Of a DNA stretch of 13,650 nucleotides, positions 1-5,975 are shown piece by piece (position 1 is the stretch's first letter; each line of letters begins with the position of its first letter). The notes beneath the pieces were generated by a model that did no database searches, was not told the origin of the DNA, and saw nothing but the letters and a program-made list of their open reading frames with translations. The stretch is from J061 sp003695725 [NCBI: Candidatus Schekmanbacteria bacterium] (GTDB taxonomy: Bacteria > Schekmanbacteria > GWA2-38-11). Where the stretch lies: assembly GCA_003695725.1 (NCBI GenBank), contig RFHX01000173.1, positions 1-13,650 of the forward strand, read 5' to 3'. The translations under genes and the position numbers were made by a program.

Positions 1-69
1 AATTAATATTATAGGATTAGAGAATGGGATGTCAAAAGAAACAAATTCAACAAAATATCACTTTATATT

Positions 70-84
70 TCAATAAGTTATTGA
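70..84. promoter_or_regulatory. 15-bp perfect palindrome, possible activator site
   Basis: The arms TCAATAA and TTATTGA are exact inverted complements around a single central G at 77. The palindrome lies about 25 bp upstream of the -24 element of the sigma-54 promoter, where a dimeric enhancer-binding protein could bind, although such sites usually lie further upstream. AT-rich DNA makes chance palindromes fairly likely, so the regulatory role is inference. Confidence 0.35.
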
Positions 85-107
85 TTTTTTTCAAGTTCCT
101 TAAAAAG

Positions 108-125
108 TTGGCATAAATTATGCAT
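108..125 (+). promoter_or_regulatory. sigma-54 (RpoN) -24/-12 promoter
   Basis: The sequence TTGGCATAAATTATGCAT matches the sigma-54 pattern TTGGCAC-N5-TTGCA. The -24 GG is at 110-111 and the -12 GC at 122-123, with exactly 10 bases between them, which is the invariant spacing. Transcription would start near 134-136, giving a leader of about 30 nt before the ATG at 166. PEP-CTERM genes are known in several bacteria to be under sigma-54 control with the PrsK/PrsR two-component system, so the element suits the gene it precedes. No competing sigma-70 pair was seen here. Confidence 0.75.
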
Positions 126-165
126 ATTATCATAGTTAAAAACAAGATTTATTGGAGGATCTTCA

Positions 166-1023
166 ATGAAAAAATTTTTGGTAATAAGTTTGGTTTCAAT
201 GTTTGCAGTTGTATTTGCTTTGGTTAATCCAGCTGGGGCAGCTATTGATCTTGCGCCAGTAGCAGAAGGAAGCGCAGGAACGGAATTTCATCAGACCTTT
301 TATTATACCTCATCAGGAAGTTCATTTTCAACTACATCGTCACAGCCATTCGTCAGCAGTATAACCGGGTCTCCCAATCATATCATTCACACATCAGTAA
401 GTAGTTATGTAAATTCAGGACCTTTCATCAGGGCAGCAAGATATATTACTTCCTTTTCTACTTCCACTGGGTATTCTTCGACATATGTTTCAATCCAACG
501 AGTATTGAAGGGAATTGTCGAGTTTGATATATCTTCACTGTCATCACTTTCAGGTCCTTTTACAGCTCAGCTTAGACTTGATTTTCACAAATTGAATATA
601 AGCTCCAATATTCCTGTAACCGTTTCATTGTATGATATGACAGAAGCAACAGAAGATGGAACAATCTCAACCTTCGCTAAAGGTGCAAAAATCGCTGATA
701 TTTTAAATGTTACACCATATGGTAATCCCCCTTCAGGATTTTATTACTTCGATGTTACTTCAGAACTTGTGGCAGATTTAGCAAATATCGGCTCAAACAC
801 TTACAGTGGTTTTATTATTGATTATGATGTGCCAGATCCATCATTTCCAATGGACCATTTCTATGATGCACTTGGAGAAGTTGATTTTCAGAATTATGAC
901 GGCGGTGGAAGTGAAGGTCCATTACTCACTATCAATACGGCTCCAATTCCTGAACCAACCTCACTTATTCTTTTAGGTTCAGGTCTCATTGGAGTTTATT
1001 TTATCAGAAGAAAATTAAAATAA
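166..1023 (+). CDS. PEP-CTERM sorting-domain exported protein
   Basis: A 285-residue exported protein. It has an N-terminal signal peptide (Lys-Lys, a hydrophobic run, and likely cleavage after about residue 26 near GAA) and a canonical PEP-CTERM tail: Pro-Glu-Pro at 262-264, a hydrophobic helix over about 266-280, then the basic end RRKLK. Such tails are cut and processed by an exosortase (EpsH/XrtA family) during export, usually in organisms making exopolysaccharide. The middle (about 115-255, from GIVEFDIS to PLLTINT) reads like an extracellular beta-sandwich of the DNRLRE/CBM96-like type, but this is judged by pattern only. The N-terminal 100 residues are Ser/Thr rich. The start is fixed by the signal peptide and a Shine-Dalgarno GGAGG at 152-156. 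The gene stands alone between a sigma-54 promoter and a strong terminator. No exosortase gene is in the window. The specific function is unknown. Confidence 0.93.
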   Translation: MKKFLVISLVSMFAVVFALVNPAGAAIDLAPVAEGSAGTEFHQTFYYTSSGSSFSTTSSQPFVSSITGSPNHIIHTSVSSYVNSGPFIRAARYITSFSTSTGYSSTYVSIQRVLKGIVEFDISSLSSLSGPFTAQLRLDFHKLNISSNIPVTVSLYDMTEATEDGTISTFAKGAKIADILNVTPYGNPPSGFYYFDVTSELVADLANIGSNTYSGFIIDYDVPDPSFPMDHFYDALGEVDFQNYDGGGSEGPLLTINTAPIPEPTSLILLGSGLIGVYFIRRKLK

Positions 1024-1040
1024 CCCTTTAGGCACCTCCT

Positions 1041-1087
1041 AAAAAAAATGGTGTTCGTCTTTCCCTTAGACGGACGCCATTTTTTTT
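1041..1087 (+). terminator. strong intrinsic terminator after the PEP-CTERM gene
   Basis: A 20-bp stem pairs 1041-1060 with 1068-1087 around a 7-nt loop (TTCCCTT). The only imperfections are two G-U wobbles. The 3' arm ends in eight T residues and the 5' arm begins with eight A residues. It starts 17 bp after the stop codon at 1021-1023. The A/T-flanked design would also work on the opposite strand. Confidence 0.92.
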
Positions 1088-1156
1088 GGTTGAATTCTCC
1101 TAAATAAAGAATAGGCTATTTATATTTGAAAAATAAAATGTTATAAATAAAATCTA

Positions 1157-1198
1157 TTTTGTCTTTTCGACAAAAATTGACTTTAGAAATTAATTTCT
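1157..1198. repeat. two adjacent inverted repeats before the TPR gene
   Basis: TTTTGTC (1157-1163) pairs with GACAAAA (1169-1175) across a 5-nt loop. It is followed by the perfect 14-bp palindrome AGAAATTAATTTCT (1185-1198), ending 15 bp before the start codon at 1214. No good Shine-Dalgarno and no convincing -35/-10 pair is visible; a TTGACT at 1177-1182 lies between the two repeats but has no good -10. They may be operator sites or a leader structure for the TPR/sulfatase-like gene pair. Chance is possible in such AT-rich sequence. Confidence 0.35.
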
Positions 1199-1213
1199 TT
1201 GAAAAATTGATAA

Positions 1214-2068
1214 ATGAACTTTTCTTTTAAAACATTTCTTTCATTATTCATTATCATATTATATGCTCATCAATCTTATTCTTTAGTTGAAAAAAAAGAG
1301 ATAAATACACCAGCCATCAACAATAGGTCCCTAACATCTTTACAGAATGATAGAAGTGAATATATTGCAATCCTGCTTGAAGCAATTAAAAAAGAACCAA
1401 CCAACATTTCTTTGAAAGAGCAGTTAGCACTTCAATATTTAAGAGAAAAAAATTTTGACTCTGCAATAAACATCTTTAACGAAATTATAAAACTTAAGCC
1501 CAATTCATATCTTCATTATAACGCATTGGGTTCCGCTTATGGTTTTAAGGGGGATATGGAGAATGCAATTAAAAACTACAAAAAAGCTATCAAACTAAAC
1601 CCTTCCTTTGCTGAAGCCCATAAAAATTTAGGAAATGCATATATTGGAGAACAAAAATTCGATTTAGCTCTTGATGAATTTAAAAAAGCCCTAAAACTTA
1701 AACCTGATTATTATCAGGTGATGAACAACATAGCCTCCCTTTATTTTATGGAAAATAAAATGGATGATGCTCTAAAAGCTGTTGAAAATGCACTTTCAAT
1801 AGAACCGGATTTTCTTCCTGCAAAAAAAATACAGGGAAAAATATATAAGCGGAAAGGAGAGTTTAAAAGAGCCCTCAACATTTTCAATGAAATTCTAATG
1901 AATAATCCTAAAGAGGTTGAATCAATAAAAATAATTGCCGGAATCTATTTGCGTCTGGGAAATTATCAGAAAGCCCTTGAATTTTGTAAAAGATACATTG
2001 AATTGAGGCCATCTGATCCTGACAAACATGATTACATCACTTTCATAAACTACTTTGAAAATGAATAG
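1214..2068 (+). CDS. secreted TPR-repeat protein
   Basis: A 284-residue protein with an N-terminal hydrophobic segment (about 5-17) that looks like a signal peptide, probably cleaved near residue 23 after SYS, so periplasmic or envelope-associated. From about residue 66 to 267 it consists of about six 34-residue tetratricopeptide repeats, recognisable by the recurring pattern of small residues and the A-x-x-x-F/Y-x-K-A-L/I-K-L-x-P-x signature at the end of each unit. TPR arrays are protein-binding scaffolds without catalysis. The ATG at 1214 has no clear Shine-Dalgarno but is the only start that gives the complete signal peptide. The stop overlaps the next gene (ATGAATAG), so the two are almost certainly co-transcribed and translationally coupled, and the proteins may act together. 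The partner is unknown. Confidence 0.88.
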   Translation: MNFSFKTFLSLFIIILYAHQSYSLVEKKEINTPAINNRSLTSLQNDRSEYIAILLEAIKKEPTNISLKEQLALQYLREKNFDSAINIFNEIIKLKPNSYLHYNALGSAYGFKGDMENAIKNYKKAIKLNPSFAEAHKNLGNAYIGEQKFDLALDEFKKALKLKPDYYQVMNNIASLYFMENKMDDALKAVENALSIEPDFLPAKKIQGKIYKRKGEFKRALNIFNEILMNNPKEVESIKIIAGIYLRLGNYQKALEFCKRYIELRPSDPDKHDYITFINYFENE

Positions 2069-4181
2069 AATAATAAGAGGAAAAGAAAAAATAATATTAT
2101 TTCTTATTCAGTTGACTGCAATTTTTTTTCTATTTTTCATTATCTCATGCAATAAATTTGCCTCCTTTGGGAAAGCAAAGAATTTAATCATTATAACAAT
2201 GGATACAACAAGGGCAGATGCGCTCGAATGTTATGGAAATAAAAATGTGCACACTCCAAATATAAATCGAATTGCGCAAGAGGGAATCCTTTTCAGCAAT
2301 GCGGCAAGCGCTGCACCCATTACCCTGCCCAGCCATTCATCAATTATGACAGGGCTTTTTCCTATCAACCATGGAGCAAGGGACAACAGCATTTATATCC
2401 TGCCAGAAGAAAACACTACTCTTGCTGAGGTTTTCAAAGAAAAAGGATTCAACACAGCAGGAATAGTAAGTACTTTCATTCTTGATTCCCAATACGGCAT
2501 CAACCAAGGATTTGATTTTTTTGATGACAAATTTCTTAACCCTGAACAAAAGGGACGACTTCCTGTCCAACGTAAAGGAATTGAAACAGCTACTGTTGCA
2601 ATAGATTGGCTTGAAGAGAATGCAAAGAAAAAGCCCTTCTTTATGTGGGTGCATTTCTATGATCCTCATGCAGATTATAACCCTCCTGAACCTTACAAGA
2701 CCGCTTATATTGACAATCTTTATCTTGGCGAAGTTGCATATACAGATATGTGCATTGGAATGATAATAAAGGAATTAAAAAAGCTGGATCTTTATGATGA
2801 CACTCTATTCGTAATTACTGCTGACCATGGAGAAAGTTTAGGCGAACACGGTGAACAAACACATGGTATATTTATCTATGATGGGACTATTCATGTCCCT
2901 CTCATTATAAGAGATCCTACATCATCCATCAGAGGGAAAAAAATCGACACACAGGTGCGTCTTGTTGATATCTTTCCAACTGTGCTTGAATTGATGGGAA
3001 TAGACTACAAAGGGGAAACCGATGGTGTAAGCGTTGCCGGTTTTTTTGAAGGGAAAGAAGTTGATGAAAACCCTTCCTATTGTGAAGCGGAAATTCCCAA
3101 ATCCTTCTATTGGAATGCTTTGAAAGGTATACGCTTTGACGGATGGAAATACATCTTTGGAAAGAACAAGGAGCTCTATAACCTTAAAGATGACCCGTCT
3201 GAACGCATCAACTTGATTGAAAAAGAATCTTCCAAGGCAAAACAGCTTTTTACGATTTTAAAGAGAATAGTTGCCAATAAGAGAACATTTAAAAAAGAGA
3301 GCAATATAAAACCTCTCGACGAAGAAACAATTGAAAAACTGAAAGCTCTCGGATATTTTCAAGCTGGAGGGACAAGCGGTAAAGAGGAAGAATATGATGA
3401 ACTTCCAACGGAATTTTCCCGTCCTGACCCATTGGAACAAATTAAAAATTATAGAAAGTTCCAAAGAATCAATAACCTAATTGACAGCAAGCAATACGAT
3501 GCAGCTGAAAAGGGGCTAAAAGAAATCATAAAAGAAGACCCTGAAAATCCACGTTTTTTATCAACATTGGCAGAAATGTATAAGACTTTGGACCGCATAA
3601 AGGAAGCCATCCCTCTGTATGAAAAGGCAGCTAAATTTGATCCAAAAAACGGTAGATATTATTTTCTAATTGGCAACCTCTATAATCGAATCGGCAAACC
3701 CTCAAAAGCCATTGAATTTTATAAAAAAACAGTTCAACTCAATCCGAGACACTTTCTCGCTCATTATAATCTCGGAAGGTTTTACACACTTCAGGGAGAT
3801 TATGAAAAAGCGATTCTTGAATATGAAACTGCCTTAAAACTTCGCCCTGATCATTCATATTCATACAACAATCTTGCTTACATTTATATGGAAAAACTCA
3901 ATGACAAAAAGAAAGGGTTAGAATATTTGAAAAAAGCTGTAAAAGCTTCGCCAAATATTGCATTCATAAGAAAAAATTATGCAAGCGCTCTAATAGATTT
4001 AGGGAAATATAAAGAAGCTGAAAAGGAAATGAAGGAAGCTCTTCGTCTCGAGCCAAATAACCCAAAATATTATACAGAGCTTGGAAATATCTACAAAAAA
4101 ATGGGAGACTTAGAAAAAGCTCAGGAAATGTGGAAAAAATCCACTGAAATCTCATCTTCTAAAGAAGGTTCAACATCATAG
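2061..4181 (+). CDS. sulfatase-like/phosphotransferase-fold lipoprotein fused to TPRs
   Basis: A 706-residue protein when started at the ATG at 2061; an in-frame TTG at 2055 would add two residues. The N-terminus is a lipoprotein signal (hydrophobic 11-28, lipobox IISC with Cys30). Residues about 40-390 form an alkaline-phosphatase-superfamily domain: metal Asp48 in TMDTTRAD, HFYDPHADYNPP at 198-209, Asp255-His256 in TADHGE, and the C-terminal ELYNLKDDPSE typical of sulfatases. The active-site signature C/S-x-P-x-R is here T88-L-P-S-H, so the formylglycine precursor is replaced by Thr and the Arg by His. A Thr nucleophile is known in other members of the superfamily (LtaS, EptA, nucleotide pyrophosphatases), so phosphoryl transfer or phosphodiester hydrolysis is at least as likely as sulfate ester hydrolysis. 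Residues about 463-697 are roughly seven TPRs. The protein overlaps the TPR gene upstream by 8 bp and lacks its own Shine-Dalgarno, suggesting coupling. The substrate is unknown. Confidence 0.88.
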   Translation: MNRIIRGKEKIILFLIQLTAIFFLFFIISCNKFASFGKAKNLIIITMDTTRADALECYGNKNVHTPNINRIAQEGILFSNAASAAPITLPSHSSIMTGLFPINHGARDNSIYILPEENTTLAEVFKEKGFNTAGIVSTFILDSQYGINQGFDFFDDKFLNPEQKGRLPVQRKGIETATVAIDWLEENAKKKPFFMWVHFYDPHADYNPPEPYKTAYIDNLYLGEVAYTDMCIGMIIKELKKLDLYDDTLFVITADHGESLGEHGEQTHGIFIYDGTIHVPLIIRDPTSSIRGKKIDTQVRLVDIFPTVLELMGIDYKGETDGVSVAGFFEGKEVDENPSYCEAEIPKSFYWNALKGIRFDGWKYIFGKNKELYNLKDDPSERINLIEKESSKAKQLFTILKRIVANKRTFKKESNIKPLDEETIEKLKALGYFQAGGTSGKEEEYDELPTEFSRPDPLEQIKNYRKFQRINNLIDSKQYDAAEKGLKEIIKEDPENPRFLSTLAEMYKTLDRIKEAIPLYEKAAKFDPKNGRYYFLIGNLYNRIGKPSKAIEFYKKTVQLNPRHFLAHYNLGRFYTLQGDYEKAILEYETALKLRPDHSYSYNNLAYIYMEKLNDKKKGLEYLKKAVKASPNIAFIRKNYASALIDLGKYKEAEKEMKEALRLEPNNPKYYTELGNIYKKMGDLEKAQEMWKKSTEISSSKEGSTS

Positions 4182-4455
4182 TGAAACTAATGAGATTTTA
4201 GAGCTACATTTTGTCTCAATCGGTTTTTCTTATTTTCCTTTACCTTATAATTTTTGCATGCTTCCTGCTTAAACTAATTGTCTGCTACTATATCTGCTAT
4301 TAGATACATTAAAATGCTTGAACCGGTAAATAACGAAAAGTATACCTTCAACAAAAAGTATACTCTTCCAAATAGTTGATTTATCCGTTTAGAAAGATAT
4401 CGCACTAGCACAAAAAGTGCAGAATTACCGGATAAGTTTTCTAAAAAGTAAGATT
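4182..4455. other. convergent intergenic region with several inverted repeats
   Basis: No gene is visible in these 274 bp between two convergent genes. A weak terminator candidate for the plus-strand unit is TGAGA (4191-4195) with TCTCA (4214-4218), followed by a T-rich run from 4224. Further on is a patch of short repeats: AAAAGTATAC twice, 18 bp apart (4336-4345 and 4354-4363); CCGGTAA (4323-4329) mirrored by TTACCGG (4425-4431); TTATCCG (4381-4387) mirrored by CGGATAA (4429-4435); and a GCAC/GTGC hairpin (4408-4420). This may fold as a transcript end for the acyl-CoA dehydrogenase gene or be a decayed repeat element. No T-run terminator for the minus strand is obvious. Confidence 0.45.
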
Positions 4456-5595
4456 TTATCCCTTCAAAAGTTTGTTTGCGATGACAAGCCGCTGAATCTG
4501 ATTTGTTCCTTCATAGATTTGAGTAATCTTTGCATCTCTCATCATCTTCTCTACTGGATAATCTCTCATATATCCATAACCACCAAGAATCTGTACTGCA
4601 TCAACAGTAACTTTCATAGCAACATCCGATGCAAGAAGTTTACACATAGCCGCTTCCTTACCAATATCTCTTGCGCCTGAATCAATATATCTCGCCACAG
4701 TATAAAGAAGCGCTCGTGCCGATTCAATTTGAGTTGCCATATCTGCTAGCATAATCTGAATTGTTTGATTTGCTGATATTGTCTTGCCAAACTGCTCTCT
4801 TACCTTGGAATATTCAAGAGCTTCTTCGAATGCCCCTTGCGCAATTCCAAGTGCTTGCGCTGCCACGCCAGGCCTCGCCTTATCCAATGTTTTCATCGTT
4901 ATAAGAAAACCAGCATTTTCTTTATATATGAGATTTTCAGCAGGAATTTCACAATCTTCAAAAATAAGTTCTCTGGTTGCAGATGCTCTTATTCCCATCT
5001 TTTCTGCTTTTTTGCCAAATGAAAAACCAGGAGTTCCTTTTTCAACGACAAAAGCAGATAAACCGCGTGCGCCTTTTGAACGATTCGTAGAGGCAATAAC
5101 AGTATATATCTCCGCTTCTCCTCCATTAGTTATCCATTGTTTGGTTCCATTGAGGACATATCGGTCACCCTTTTTATCGGCGCGTGTCTTGACATTTCCT
5201 GCATCACTTCCTGCTTCTGCCTCCGTAAGAGCAAAAGCGGCAAGAGCATCGCCCGAGGCTATCCTTGTAAGATATTTCTTTTTCTGCTCTTCACTTCCAA
5301 ATAAGATAAGAGGATATGAACCAAGTGCATTTGCTCCATATGAAATTGCAATACCTGCGCATACTCTTGAAAACTCCTCCATCACAAGCGCCATCTCGAA
5401 TGTCCCCATTCCAGCGCCGCCATATTCCTCTTCTATATAAAGACCGCTTAAATCAGCATCTTTAATTGCTTTCATCACTTCATAAGGAAATTCTTCTGTT
5501 TCATCAAGCTTTGCTCTGATTGGTTTTATCTTCTCTTCAGCTATTTTTCGAGCCAAGTCTTTGATCATTTTTTGTTCTTCTGTTAACTGATACAT
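4456..5595 (-). CDS. acyl-CoA dehydrogenase (butyryl-CoA dehydrogenase type)
   Basis: A 379-residue, full-length flavoprotein of the acyl-CoA dehydrogenase family, which oxidises an acyl-CoA to the trans-2-enoyl-CoA with FAD and passes electrons to electron-transferring flavoprotein in the cytoplasm. Visible family marks are ALTEAEAGSD at 122-131 (FAD/substrate contact), WITNG at 154-158, RPGVAAQALGIAQGA at 241-255, REQFGKTI at 266-273, and the C-terminal GGYGYMRDYPVEK followed by YEGTNQIQR, in which Glu362 sits at the catalytic-base position of short-chain and butyryl-CoA dehydrogenases. The exact acyl chain cannot be read from sequence; short to medium chain is most likely. The start is supported by a Shine-Dalgarno AAGGAGG (complement of 5602-5609). 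It is a single-gene unit with its own promoter; no etfAB, thiolase or enoyl-CoA hydratase is adjacent. In fermenters this family can also work in the reductive direction. Confidence 0.95.
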   Translation of the reverse strand: MYQLTEEQKMIKDLARKIAEEKIKPIRAKLDETEEFPYEVMKAIKDADLSGLYIEEEYGGAGMGTFEMALVMEEFSRVCAGIAISYGANALGSYPLILFGSEEQKKKYLTRIASGDALAAFALTEAEAGSDAGNVKTRADKKGDRYVLNGTKQWITNGGEAEIYTVIASTNRSKGARGLSAFVVEKGTPGFSFGKKAEKMGIRASATRELIFEDCEIPAENLIYKENAGFLITMKTLDKARPGVAAQALGIAQGAFEEALEYSKVREQFGKTISANQTIQIMLADMATQIESARALLYTVARYIDSGARDIGKEAAMCKLLASDVAMKVTVDAVQILGGYGYMRDYPVEKMMRDAKITQIYEGTNQIQRLVIANKLLKG

Positions 5596-5664
5596 CCATT
5601 GCCTCCTTAATTAAAATTCAGGGGAAAAATAAAAGATATGAATCTTTAAAAAATTGAAGTTTAA

Positions 5665-5693
5665 AATCTATTTTAGGAATAACCTAATGTCAA
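5665..5693 (-). promoter_or_regulatory. sigma-70 promoter of the acyl-CoA dehydrogenase gene with operator-like spacer
   Basis: Reading the minus strand, -35 TTGACA (5688-5693) is separated by exactly 17 bp from -10 TAGATT (5665-5670), about 70 bp before the start codon. The spacer holds an inverted repeat TTAGG-N5-CCTAA (5673-5687). In addition, ATTTTAGG(G)AAT occurs twice on the plus strand, at 5670-5680 and 5697-5708, bracketing the -35 box. Repeats in these positions are typical of a repressor site, for example a fatty-acid-responsive regulator, but the regulator is unknown. Confidence 0.65.
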
Positions 5694-5975
5694 GGAATTT
5701 TAGGGAATTGTAAGTTTGAAAAAGTAAAATGATAAATCCAATTACTATAATGAAATATCAAATTTTTAAAAGAGTAAGGCAACTGCCTGATGGGGCAAGA
5801 AATTTTTCATTCAGGAAATCCCACGACCTCTCTCCACCACTTCTTGATATATTTCCTTGAAGGATAGCTAAGTAAAAGCCATGGACATTATCTAAATCTT
5901 TGGGAAAGAGATGAATTTGCTGAATCTCTCTTCGAATACGCCAAGAAAAGTCAAAAGCAGACTTGACCCCTTTCT
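5694..5975. other. gene-free stretch with a possible REP/RAYT-type repeat remnant
   Basis: The gap between the acyl-CoA dehydrogenase start and the LamG stop is 380 bp; after the promoter about 280 bp has no credible gene. At 5950-5970 is GTCAAAAGCAGACTTGACCCC, with GTCAA/TTGAC arms. On the minus strand it reads GGGGTCAAGTCTGC and resembles the short dispersed motif often found beside REP-associated tyrosine transposases; this is recalled from general experience and not searched. On the minus strand the hairpin is followed by TTTTCTT and could also end LamG transcription. A minus-strand frame stays open from about 5974 to a stop at 5759-5761 but has no plausible start or Shine-Dalgarno, and its translation is not recognised. 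Confidence 0.35.

Noticed and set aside
2055-2060. TTG start two codons upstream for the sulfatase-like lipoprotein
   Set aside because: The ATG at 2061 gives a normal lipoprotein signal and a classic short overlap with the previous stop; neither has a Shine-Dalgarno, so ATG is preferred.
2340-2669. Minus-strand open frame of 109 codons inside the sulfatase-like gene
   Set aside because: It is fully embedded in a strongly recognised domain, and the Cys/Phe/Ser-rich translation is typical of antisense of Lys/Glu-rich coding sequence.
4784-5440. Long plus-strand open frame of 218 codons
   Set aside because: It lies antisense within the acyl-CoA dehydrogenase gene, has no ribosome site, and its translation resembles no family; it is a shadow of the real gene.
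5759-5975. Minus-strand frame after the LamG stop as a small gene
   Set aside because: There is no credible start codon or ribosome site and the translation was not recognised, so it is described only as a possible remnant.
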